A DNA stretch of 31,388 bases from Saccoglossus kowalevskii. Lineage: Eukaryota; Hemichordata; Enteropneusta; Harrimaniidae. The first letter of the stretch is position 1, and every line of letters starts with the position of its first letter. Below the pieces are notes generated by a model, which saw only the letters and a list, made by a program, of their open reading frames with translations, was not told the origin of the DNA and made no database searches. The translations under genes were made by a program, and so were the position numbers. The stretch is taken from NCBI RefSeq assembly GCF_000003605.2, contig NW_003123903.1, positions 99,846-131,233 on the forward strand, in the 5' to 3' direction. Positions 20,679-31,171 of this stretch are shown here, piece by piece.

Positions 20679-20954
20679 AGCGCCCTCAAACACTTCCTGT
20701 TTCAAAATGACTGAAATTGAAGTCAGTAGGTTACCAGTTTTTTTTCATAATATGACTTCTTGCAAAAAAAACCCACACTAATTAATCATGAAAACTTCCT
20801 AAACATAGTACAGACTTTATGTTTCAGATTAGCACTGGGTCAAATTTCACAGCGTTTCGTGCCTTTAAAACAGTACTCCCTGGATAGCTACTGTGTCTAT
20901 GGAGACAGTGGAGTTTCTATACTGACCTCACTTCAGGAAGTGTTTGAGGGCGCT
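20679..20954. mobile_element. MITE family M4 with perfect 21-bp TIRs
   Basis: The terminal repeats begin agcgccctcaaacacttcct at 20679-20699 and are matched exactly in reverse complement at 20934-20954. They bound a 276-bp element. tta lies immediately left (20676-20678) and a tta follows 4 bases beyond the right end, so a 3-bp TTA-type duplication is possible but not clean. An open frame at 20760-20987 crosses the right terminal repeat and is therefore not a gene. Confidence 0.85.
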
Positions 20955-22490
20955 CGACTTATGAAAGGGGTTTATAGTTGTGGATAACTTAAATTTTGTC
21001 TGGTTATGTACATGTACCTACACATAACTGGCCTTACATTATTTTAGTACAAAATTTGCCCCACAGGAAAAGATCACTGCTATATAAAATAACTTCATAG
21101 TAAAACTCAAAATGACTATATAAAACTTTATGAAGCCCTCAAGTGTTGTACATAGGAGAGGAATTAATCTTATTTTGGCATGATCCAATTAACTTGATTT
21201 TTCTTAGGCAATTTTATTATTACCCCGTTATTAATTTGTAATATGAAATATTAATATTACACTCACTAATAGAACATTGTTACATGTACATGCGTGCTGA
21301 CTCCAGGATAAAGATTCCTTTTTACCAGAAGATAAAATTAAGCCAAAGTGTTCACTACAGCTGTTATTATTAAGCACACATAAGAATATCTCGGTTATTA
21401 AAAGAACAATGTGCTGATCTGTTGTTTTTTTGGCATACAAAAATGTAAACAAACAACATCAGAATGAGCTGGTCTTACATGTACCTTTTCATTCTCCTGC
21501 CAAGCCATAACTTAAGCAGCAGACATCTAAAGCTGTGAAGCTTAAATCTCTTTTCAACCGACCTGTCTGTACATATTATAACCGAGTGGGCTATATTGAA
21601 AAAAATATTTTTTATTAATATACTAAGGTAAGCACAAATCATTATAGACAGAAGGAGCCGGAAATAAGAATTTGCTATTATTAAACGTTGTGGAACTATA
21701 TAATGTACCGGTAGCTGTGATTCAAGGAAGGATTAAACAACAGGAATGTTAGACATTCTAATAAAAGGAAAAAATGCAGAACTCAAGAGAATGACAGAAA
21801 ATAGAACTGCATGTCTGATGAAATTGGACACCTGCTTTGGCAGAATCAAGCAACAAGACACATGTAACAAATATGCCGCCCATTCATGCACACAATACTA
21901 TAAATGCAGATTGTATATGAAGTAAATTCCCCAACACGGTTTCCCTGGCAGGCAAGAATTTGTGTGATTGAATTAAAATGAGGACTTTCATGCTGTTTCC
22001 ATAGCAACCAACCAACCCTGGAATCGCAAACCATGTTTTGAAGCATGATGATTTACCATGCTGATATGTTGACCAATGACCCATAAACTCAAAGAAATTG
22101 TGATCAGTTATAAAACCCTTCTTCAACGATCTTGATTTTCAATTTCCAGATTACCATATTAGAGATATTAGTAGCGTGTTTGTAAAAATTAATACAACAG
22201 AAGAGTAGCCATTGTTAAAAGTAAAACACATAATAATAAAATAAGAATACAGGAATGAGTAAAGGTTACATTGTATCTGATATCATTTTTATTTCTTGAT
22301 AGAAAGTGTTACCGGTATGTATATAGGTTTCGTCTTTTTTAATTATGACATCATCATTTACAGTTGTCAAGATTTTAATAATTGTGCATATACACAAAAT
22401 AAAGGCAATTTTTGGTTTTAATATGTGCACTTTTGTTAGTTTCTGCAAATTAGGTTTAAAATTGAAATGTCTTAAATTGCTGGTTATATA
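20955..22490. other. AT-rich non-coding stretch
   Basis: No gene is supported. The segment ccatagcaacc...gcaaaccatgt...tga at about 21999-22040 resembles one at about 22991-23025 (catagcaacc...gcaaaccatgtactga), suggesting two diverged copies of an unidentified short repeat about 1 kb apart. Confidence 0.4.
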
Positions 22491-22690
22491 CTGTAAAATA
22501 CTTTATTTTAGCTGGAATTAATTTTTGCTAAAAAGTCTTTTTGGGTGTTTTGTATGAAATTAATTTTTCTGATTTTTGACGAGTTGAATGTAAAATATAA
22601 AAAAAAAGATATATTCGCTGGATTTTATTCCCACCGAATCATTCCTTCAGCGTAAATTATTTGTAACCGAAATAAATTATTTTACAAGTA
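22489..22690 (+). mobile_element. MITE family M1, full-length copy
   Basis: The element at 22491-22688 starts ctgtaaaatactttatttta and ends with the inverted counterpart attattttacaag. TA flanks both ends (22489-22490 and 22689-22690). The body matches the minus strand of the copy at 19124. The terminal repeats are about 35 bp with several mismatches and a 1-base offset. At 198 bp it is non-coding and non-autonomous. Confidence 0.8.
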
Positions 22691-22700
22691 TCAATCAGCT

Positions 22701-22757
22701 GACAGCATGCAGCATCATGCTGTCGTTTTCACCCAGAAAACACCGACACGACAGCAT
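22701..22757. repeat. Overlapping alternative hairpins
   Basis: gacagcatg (22701-22709) pairs perfectly with catgctgtc (22716-22724). The same right arm, read as atgctgtcg (22717-22725), also pairs perfectly with cgacagcat (22749-22757). Two mutually exclusive stems therefore share one arm. They lie 11 bases outside the MITE. Confidence 0.6.
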
Positions 22758-23091
22758 CAAGATTAGAGAATTCAGGTGCTGCGAGTTTATTGACACATTT
22801 AAAGGATAGATGGATTTGTTTGGACATTCTGTAGATCTCACTGTCAAGTTAGTACACTACAAGCACTCGCAGTGTTCACAGATTAAATAGCTTATAAATT
22901 TAATCAGTTTGGACAGCGTAACCTTCACAGATATACTGATGGATGATTAATTTCACAGCAACACATACATGGAGACTTGAAAGTTATTGTCATAGCAACC
23001 AGAATTCAGGAAGAGCAAACCATGTACTGATTTCTTATTACATGCCACATACAAGGTTTCATTACCATTGACACAACTTTACCTGTAGAGG

Positions 23092-23105
23092 GCGCTATGT
23101 TATTC
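23092..23105 (+). promoter_or_regulatory. CTCF-like motif 4
   Basis: cctgtagagggcgc matches the CTCF core CCASYAGRKGGCRS with one mismatch (T for A at position 3). Plus orientation. Function is inferred from motif only. Confidence 0.35.
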
Positions 23106-24195
23106 CAAGGATGGTGTAATGCCTTGAATCACTGCTGTGTAGTGACCACACTATTAATGATGATATGCATGTTGATTTCCATAGCATGTTATTTTTCAAA
23201 TCTGGAGGAATTCTAATTTATTGCAATAGAAGTTGACAGACATTAAAATTTTATGTCATTGTCGAGGCAGCCATTTACAAATTTACTTTATTTAGCCTTA
23301 ATTTAAAGATCATTTTGTCTTCTATCTTAAAAAGTACTTCCAAAACCAAAAGAATAAATATCGTATTTGCTGAAACACAGAGGTATATTGGTTGTCAAAA
23401 TAAGTCACATTTGAATAACCAATTATAAAATAAATGCAATTTTTGGTTTACATATATATATACACATCTATCAAGCAATGTTTTGATTAAAATATGATAC
23501 AGAGAAATATAAATATGAAATTCCAAATTATTAACATTCATAGTAATAAAAATTATACAAATAACCATATATCAAACAAACCTTGTTAAAAAAACAAACA
23601 TGGCAGCCATCGTGAAACCTTCTAATGGGACCATAGATATGAACATGGAAAGTGGGTCACATCAAGAAGAAGTGAAAAAACTTCGTATCACTGGATTATA
23701 TTTTTTTATTTAAGCTTACCAATCGCATTATTTATTTGCAGCATATGCTACAAGTCTGGCCGCTACAAATATTATACAAAAGGGAGCAATAAAACTAACA
23801 CATTAGAACATGTGTTAATGAATATTTTGAACTGATAGCCATCTGTCAAAGTCATGACATTTTTTGTGTGCATGTGACAATTCTGATCGAATACAGCTTA
23901 AATTTGATTGATCATTCTGTGTCAAACAATAGAAAGTCTTATTGTATTCCATTTGTAAATATACACTGACTAAAATATTATTGCATTGTACTGGTATGTA
24001 TTTTTTTATTCCCCCAACCAACAGACCTTTCATTTTAAGGTGAGCATCACTCATAACAAAATTCTACTAAGAGAAGCCTGAAAATATCTTTTCTCAAAAA
24101 AAAAACACATGCAAAATTATTTCTTAACACATTGAAATCAGTCCCGTAACTCGCCTCAGTGATTTTCAGAATTATAGCTGTTTTTCACTCTCCAG
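23106..24195. other. AT-rich non-coding stretch
   Basis: No gene is supported. A short AT dinucleotide tract lies near 23450-23463 (catatatatataca). Nothing else is recognised. Confidence 0.45.
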
Positions 24196-24365
24196 TTATT
24201 TTCAAAAGGCAAGGCCTGAAGCATGGTAATACAGATGTTAATGTTTATGAAGGGGCAGCACAGTTAATGAAATGGGGAGGTTCAAATATAGAGAGGGAGA
24301 ATAAAGCAAATACACTGCTATGCCTTGAAACAATTATATTTAGGGATGAGCCAATGAAATTATAA
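24196..24365 (+). CDS. Candidate terminal exon, 56 codons
   Basis: An acceptor, gctgtttttcactctccag, ends at 24195. It is followed by 170 bp open in one frame (2 bases, then 55 codons and a stop at 24363-24365). The translation includes HGNTDVNVYEGAAQLMKWGG, a mixed composition not expected from AT bias alone. The phase-1 start is compatible with the phase-1 end of the candidate exon at 15146-15216, but 9 kb separate them. No AATAAA lies close downstream. Family unknown. Confidence 0.22.
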
Positions 24366-24902
24366 GATCACCACCAATTGTTTGTATGCATGGTGAGTCT
24401 TAGATAACTTCCTCCAAAAAGTAATTGGTCCATCCCTTGAGCACAGTATATGTGCTTACATTTGGCAAAAAATTCTATCATACCATTGTATGAATACAAG
24501 TCATCAGTGACATTAAAATCGATTACGTCTACAGATAATGTGACAAAGGTTATCAGAATGTCTCTCTGTATTCACAGGTTAACCAGGATATATTTCAAAT
24601 GTGCAATCCAAGCTCCGGAATAAAACATACGGAATATACAGAAGCCTGATTTGAATACTAATGATGGACTATATATTACATCACAATTAAATTATTCAAC
24701 ATCAAGTAATATCTCCCGTTATTGATTAATAATATATTTTCCAGAAATTCTTTACTTTTTGGCCTTTTTTGGACTATCTAACTATAATTTTATATTTTTT
24801 TCAATTTTTATCAAAAAATATATTTTGAAATCATAAGAATGCAACATATTTGTTAAAGAATCACATGACCAGCTAACCATTTTTGAAAATCAAATTACCA
24901 AA

Positions 24903-25012
24903 CTGCCCAACCCCATGCTATCAGCCTAACTTCATGTCCTCACACCCTGCCCAACCCCTTGGCAACCAACCCAACCCCATGAGACCAGCCCAACCCCACC
25001 TGGAGCAAGTAC
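24903..25012. repeat. Short degenerate gcccaacccc repeats
   Basis: gcccaacccc or acccaacccc recurs four times between 24904 and 24999, with interspersed catg and accagc words. This C-rich strand bias stands out in the AT-rich setting. It is low complexity, and open frames across it are not genes. Confidence 0.7.
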
Positions 25013-25144
25013 TTACAAGACAGCAAATTTTTTGTTGAGTTGATCAGTATAATTCCAAGATGGCTTATCGATAAGTAAAAGCAATTTGCGTCTTTTTCCC
25101 CCTGAATACAACAGTGATTCATTTCTATTTAGTGTTAAGCTTCC

Positions 25145-25417
25145 TTAAACAACGTGACGGAGATTAAAAATACTAACGCTGTTGACAACGATATTAGTCC
25201 GTGCCTACGTTACCATGCATTATTGGGCAATTTGCTGAACTTGGATAATTCTAGTACTGAACGATTTCAGCAATGTTGCAGCTTCTGTAGCAATTTGAAC
25301 AAGAAGACTTACAATCTTTTTAATAAAAAATGGATTCTGTCGGTAATCATGGAATTACAGAAGCAGCTAATTCAGGCAATAATGCATGTAGTCATGATTC
25401 GCGTGTTTTTATTATAG
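25145..25417 (+). other. Open frame of ordinary composition
   Basis: From about 25139 to the stop at 25415-25417 one frame is open for about 90 codons. It contains a Cys-rich patch (ERFQQCCSFCSNLNKK) and a helical-looking stretch (MELQKQLIQAIMHVV). An acceptor-like catttctatttag lies at about 25133. There is no ATG before mid-frame, no strong donor and no family match I recognise. Its length is within what AT-rich DNA yields by chance. Confidence 0.18.
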
Positions 25418-27548
25418 TAACCCTGCCACAAGGGAACATTTTGAAAGATAAATACTCAATTTAGATTCTGAGCACCTTAATAAATCTCCAGTCAGTCAAT
25501 TAAACTGTAGCCATTCCATGATAATGGCCATTCTATATTACGACTAACTTTGACCAAATTCCAACAGGAATAAATGTTTACAGCGGAGTTAAAATCTGTG
25601 CACTTATTTGCAACTACAACTGTAGTGGAGGCATGATGGGAATATGTAATCACGGCCTGTTTAGATTGGCTTATTTTATCGCCTTCTGTACATTTCATAG
25701 AATAGAAGGTGACGTCAACTCAACACATGTACATAATACATTCATATACAAACCAATAGTAGTGAAGTACAATTTTAGAAACAAATTATTTTTTATTTTC
25801 CAGATTGGATAAGTGGACACAATATTTCTCAGTATAAAATGTTTATTTACTCTGATAATTCTAATCCGAGCTGCCACTGGCGAACTCAATCAAAATAAAG
25901 CTCTATGTGATCTTTGATGTTTGGATATAGGGATTACGCGTTTACATCAGGTAGGGGAGCCAGTCGGCATATTCCAAAATCACGTCTCCATTCGTTGTGC
26001 TGAAGATAACATATTACCTGACATGAAGTAGTACAGATATTTTTTGACATGGCATCGTTTTAGAAGTTAACAAATTCCAATACTAAAAATGAAAACAGGA
26101 ATCAAATGACCACAAAACATAACATCAGCAATAAAATTAGAATTCACCTCAGGGCCGTGAATGGCAACAACAGTGGTGAAATATCAACTAGTTATCTAGT
26201 ACAGCCGTTGCTGGATATTGGCACATATCCAGATATGACCAAAAATTGAAAACATCTTACGTACAAGTAATTTCCATCATCGTATTTGCTGGGTTTTGGT
26301 TTTTGTACCACTAAATGTGTTCCAAAACACAAAAGTCAACACGTGCCCAGTTGCATCAGTCTGAATCAAGGTCGCTAACCGAGAATGAGGCTACTACAAA
26401 CCTGCTTTACAAATCCCCCAACCCTTTCCTGGTATAATATTTGTTATGATTTTAAGGGGTTAGCAAATGTTCACTGGTTCAATTGTTTGGTCTCATTACA
26501 CAGACTGAAACATACATTTTACTCAAACATGTTAGTTACATACCATAATAAAGATCTTGTTTCAAACCTGCACCATAAATTTGTACGTTGTATATACCTA
26601 GCCAATTATATTTATATTATATTTATCTTATTGTCTATATTTATCAAATTTGTTATGTACGTGTACCTATTATGTAATACACATTGCTGTCACATTTGTT
26701 ACTATGCCGAAAGAATTGTGAAATTAACATAGGGTTCTGATTAACATCTTACTACTACATAAAACAGGGGTGATCGTATTTTACTATTAAAATCATAATT
26801 TATATTTTGCATCATATACACAGCAACAATCACAGCGTGAATAGAAAAAAAAATCATAGGTTATCTGCTAACTTTTAAGTGCCTCGAAGTCTGAGATGAA
26901 TATAATGTGAACAGAATAAAGATTATATCAATCATTCCAGCTGTTTTCAAGATAAGAATATTCAATAACCGAGCTGAATCGACACTTAAGGGTAGTTCTA
27001 TAACCCAAGTGAAATCAGCTAATGATTAGATTTGGACAACTGAATAGTAACGTACTTTAAGTAAATATACATCTAGGATGCAACGTACATTACGGACAAA
27101 TACGTTTAAAATTTAACGTCAAGCCCTGAGTACAATTTCAAAATTGCTGAAAATAAAACTGTGAGATTAAAATACTGTATATGACAGGTATAGCCTGTGA
27201 GGTAAAGAACGCAACTTGAGACAACCAGACAGTTAACGACTCAATTCCAGTGAATCAGCGTCCTTTAATCAATAGTGTGAACGTTTTGACATTCAAGACA
27301 AGATTGTCAACTAATAAGTAGATAAGCTTTCAATTTAATTTCATTGATTTTGCCTTTAAGAATATATATATTTTGTCACTGTTGTGATTCCATACTTACA
27401 ACCATATTGCCCACAACATGTTAAGCATGACAGGTCATTTAGAAATGTGCCTAGCAACAACACTTTATTTTGAGAAATTTTTAGCTATTTTGTTTGTTAC
27501 TTATTTCTTGTGCTTTGACAGAGCGTATGACATTAACATGACATACTG
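25418..27548. other. AT-rich stretch with unsupported small ORFs
   Basis: No gene is supported. A 47-codon frame at 26106-26249 (+) contains RAVNGNNSGEISTSYLVQPL after an acceptor-like attcacctcag, but stands alone. A 115-codon frame at 26385-26732 (+) is hydrophobic and AT-driven toward its end, with no other support. Confidence 0.4.
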
Positions 27549-27862
27549 AGCTGATGTCATAGTCCCAGTCATGCAGTAACAAGAAAAATTTATTGAGTTG
27601 ATAACATAGTCCCAGTCAGTTACAAGAAAAATTTATTGAGCTGATAACATAGTCCCAGTCAGTTACAAGAACAAATTATTGAGCTGATAACATAGTCCCA
27701 GTCAGTTACAAGAACAAATTATTGAGCTGATGACATAGTCCCAGTCAGTTACAAGAAAAATTTATTGAGCTGATAACATAGTCCCAGTCAGTTACAAGAA
27801 AAATTTATTGAGCTGTCATAGTCCCAGTCAGTTACAAGAAAAATTTATTGAGCTGATGACAT
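27549..27862. repeat. Minisatellite, seven copies of a 43-bp unit
   Basis: The marker catagtcccagtca starts at 27558, 27605, 27648, 27691, 27734, 27777 and 27817. Spacings are 47, 43, 43, 43, 43 and 40, so edge units differ while the middle is regular. The unit runs catagtcccagtcagttaca, agaaaaatttattgagctga, taa. Two adjacent units share the variant agaacaaatta, a sign of unit-by-unit duplication. No coding potential. Confidence 0.95.
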
Positions 27863-28194
27863 ATCCTACAACATCTGAATGAAATCAGCCAAGTCATTTA
27901 TTATTTTTAATGATGAAACAAAAATATTTTTTTCTCTTCCGTACAAAATGGTCCTTATCACATTTAACTGCACCAGACAATTTGAGAAACAATGCAAAGA
28001 AACATTTTATGTGCATCAGGTGAAATATTTTTATGATTGATCACAAAATAATCAATGTGCAACTGCAGCATGTATTGTTTCCACGCGAAAAGAACCCAAA
28101 TATTTGTTTTTTAAGAAGAATCAAGAAAATAATCAGTTAATATTGAAATTTATATTAAAATTGTGCTCCAAAAAGTTATAAAGGGCAACATATA
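27863..28194. other. AT-rich non-coding stretch
   Basis: Nothing recognisable apart from T and A runs. Confidence 0.5.
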
Positions 28195-28393
28195 GTAAAA
28201 CCATTTATTTTCACTGGATTTTAATTGCGTTATTTTTAGCACACTCACTGGGCTTTAAACTCATGAATTTGGTAGGATAACAATTCTATTGTTAATTTAC
28301 ATATTCATGTGAATTTAATTTAATTTAGCGGTTTATGCTTATTAGCGAAAGTAGCGAAATTAAATACCTGTCAAAAATTAATGCATTTACAGG
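28195..28393. mobile_element. MITE family M1, diverged copy
   Basis: Left end gtaaaaccatttattttcac and right end (read in reverse complement) ctgtaaatgcattaattttt are diverged versions of the M1 terminal repeat. gcgaaagtagcgaaatt near 28344-28360 is the inverted form of the family's ttttcgc words. It is about 199 bp, the same size as the copy at 22491. Flanking TA is present on the left and unclear on the right. Confidence 0.6.
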
Positions 28394-30236
28394 GAATGAA
28401 TAATTCAATCAGCAGGTTTTTAAAAAAAAAAAAAAAAAACACATTTCATGTACATTTCATGGAAGGTGCCGCCATTATATAAATAACAATACCAATTCAT
28501 AATACACTCGTTATTACCTCTGATCACCTGACCTTTGACTTCAGAAGCAATACTGATTTAAATGACTGTAGGTTCATAAAAGAAATATCAGATTCCCTGC
28601 TATGATAGTGACGCATATGCAGTGAAGCCTGATGGCATATATTTTTACATTTACAAATCCATTAAACTATCGTTATAAAAATCATCACATTCTGACCAAA
28701 AGATTCAACAATTATTTAAGAAAATTTGAAATTTCGAATATGTGCATAAAAATGCTGGCTGGAAAATCTTGCTGCAAATAAAGACAAAAAAGAGGCAGCC
28801 TATATTAAAAATGTTCTTCCAAAATGTCATGATTATTAATGCATGCTCTTTTAGAACTTAGATAGCTAAAGACAGCAAAAACGTGTTTTTCTGCTCAAAA
28901 ATGCACTTCCATTGCAACTGAGAAATGTGCTTCTAATTGAGCGAAGTACATTCCATTTTGCATGATCATGTTATAATATGATTAGTAATAATTATCGTCA
29001 TAGCAACCACAAATCAATCTTACTATAATCCAAAGACGCCACAACATCCTCTAATAGTGTGAATAAATCCAGAATACATGTAAGTTTAGAATTTAGCAAT
29101 GAAAATTAATCTTGTGATAAATACTAAAAATAGTTTCCTCCGAACATCTCTCATTGATATCGATTATTTCTGCTTTTAGTTCAAAAAGAAATTGCTTCCT
29201 GTTCCAAAATAGCAATCTGTTTATTAAACCAGTCGTTTTACGCCACACGAAATATATTGTAGATACACATCAAGGAAACAGTCTTTCCAGTTTATGTGCA
29301 GTACTTTTAATAACATAGTATTTTAAATGATTTATAGAGACTAGTGGAATCAATATATATAATAGAGATCATATAATTAAACTAAAAGGCAACACTCAAT
29401 CTTAGCAAATCTGTGAAAAGATGGTAAGAGGGTTTTTTTCAATAAGGGAAACTTATTAGAATTGAGAAAGTTCCTGAAGCAAATGAGGCTGTTGTTATAA
29501 TTGCATTAATTCTAACCGCATTTTATTTGATTGAATCTATAAAATGGTCAATACATTGACTCATTAACTGGATTAATATGGTAATAATGTGTAATAATGA
29601 GATTCATAAGAGTTTACAGGAAGTGAATTCCACTGAAAGGGCCACAATGCATCTACTGATATTTAATACACAAAATATAGAGTTAGTATGACTTCGTAAG
29701 CAAGCTATATAGATTTACTATGACAATGCATTAAAAGAAATCTATTTTGCATGAATATATAAACCTTGTAATAGAGAATTGTATAACAAGAATTTGAGTT
29801 ACTATGGCCTGACATAGTGGGATACGTTAATGGCTTGGCTCATATCAGGAATGGATTTCAATCACACGGTGATATTTACAGTGAAATCGTTTATCATTCA
29901 TAGAATATGTTAAAATCATTTTTTTTTTTATTAAACGCTAATGTATTCATAGCAAGACACATAAAATATCTTGGGCTTTTTTGTTCACCTCCAACTCCCA
30001 ATTCAGGTGGTTCTCCAGAAAATCAGCTTTACTTTCGTTTTCCATAGCAAACACATTGTAAATACATATCACGACTAAATCTGACATTTGGCGTATTCAT
30101 GAAAATTCTAGTAGATTAATATTCATAAATGATATGGACATATTGGACTGCACAGAGCATGTGAGTGTTGAAGAAAAGATTAAAAGGAGAGTTATATGAA
30201 TTACATTAGGGTGCTAACATCACTTAATGAGACTGC
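28394..30236. other. AT-rich non-coding stretch
   Basis: An 18-base A run at 28422-28439 and many A/T runs. I see no gene, conserved repeat or structured element. Confidence 0.5.
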
Positions 30237-30613
30237 TCAAGATGGCAGTATTCCGGGGGCGAACATTCGGGCGTTTTCACCGCCTGGCAACCATCGCGGT
30301 GAAAACAAAGGCCAAAAACTCACAGAAAACGGTACTTTGGGGGGTGGTTGTTGAGACTCCTCTGAACAGTGTAACAAGATTAGCCCTGTGTGTGTAACAT
30401 ATATAAATTCGGTTGTTCGGAGGGTGAGTTTGTGTTGTTTTCTTGAATTTTCACCGGCTTGACCGGCATTCCGCAGCTGTGCGCACAGAGCGGCGAGAGC
30501 CCATAGAAATGTATAGTACAGTGGTGCGCGTGGAATGTTTTGTGACGTAGCTCCGCCCCAAGGATCGGGGCACATTAACACCATGTGGGGGCGCTATTCA
30601 AGATGGCAGTATT
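30237..30613. mobile_element. GC-rich module between 16-bp direct repeats
   Basis: tcaagatggcagtatt occurs at 30237-30252 and 30598-30613, bracketing 345 bp that are much more GC- and CpG-rich than the flanks. The inner edges are themselves similar (ccgggggcg on the left, gtgggggcgct on the right). The middle part (30310-30442) has a diverged sibling at 12978-13119. A TATA-like tatataaa lies at 30400-30407 and gtgtaaca is directly repeated around 30370-30398. Long direct repeats suggest a target-primed (LINE-driven) insertion, but no A-rich tail is seen. A minus-strand open frame across it is probably a result of GC content. Class unresolved. Confidence 0.6.
30273..30306. repeat. Perfect 11-bp hairpin
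   Basis: gttttcaccgc (30273-30283) and gcggtgaaaac (30296-30306) are exact reverse complements around a 12-base loop. It lies near the left end of the GC-rich module and could be a subterminal hairpin of the element. Confidence 0.75.
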
Positions 30614-31035
30614 GGGGCCTGATAACACTACCTAGACATGATGGCATTATTTCACTTCTGATATTTTTATAAGAAAAAATGTGAAGAAATTGATGTTGAT
30701 AATAAAAACATACTGTATTTCTCATCTAAAAATGTAACAAACAAATATTTCTGCATGCTTATTGAATTTTAAAAAACATTTTACTAATGAATATAGCAAT
30801 GTACTAACCACAAATAAATACCTTCACTAAACAGTGAAATGCCAGAATCTAATTATTAGCTGTTGCTCAGGTGCATTGTCAGCTTATCAAATAGATGGAG
30901 GAAATTATCCTCAGCAAAAGAATAATCAAATATAAAAGTGAATGATAATATGATCCTTTGGGAAAACAGTTTCTGTCAAAATACATAGCATATCAAACAC
31001 ATAACAAGGACGATGACGAACGGGCAAGTACTAAT
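30614..31035. other. AT-rich non-coding stretch
   Basis: Nothing recognisable. Confidence 0.5.
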
Positions 31036-31070
31036 GTAAAATCTGTATTAGAAGCCAAGGCTTCTATAAT
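31036..31070. mobile_element. MITE family M2 terminal-repeat fragment
   Basis: gtaaaatctgtattagaagc matches the M2 terminus and runs straight into its own inverted copy, tagaagcc-aa-ggcttcta. It is a minimal palindromic remnant in which the whole interior has been lost. Confidence 0.65.
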
Positions 31071-31171
31071 CAAAGAAAGCTTAGAAAGAACTCCCATGTG
31101 CTGAGAGTATTGGAAACACATTAAATATAATTCGAAATTACTTAGCTGAAAACTAATTATGCAAATCAGAA

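Noticed and set aside
20760-20987. 75-codon plus-strand open frame
   Set aside because: It lies mostly within the M4 MITE and reads through its right terminal inverted repeat.
26249-26390. Minus-strand open frame containing a CACGTG E-box
   Set aside because: It reads like protein, but so do several chance frames here. It has no start and no splice support.
26385-26732. 115-codon plus-strand open frame, hydrophobic
   Set aside because: The composition follows AT bias (Ile, Tyr, Phe, Leu, Cys), with no splice signals or recognisable motif. This length is plausible by chance over six frames of AT-rich DNA.
30237-30584. 115-codon minus-strand open frame
   Set aside because: It lies inside a GC-rich repeat module, where stops are rare by composition, and begins and ends near the module edges. 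No family is recognised.
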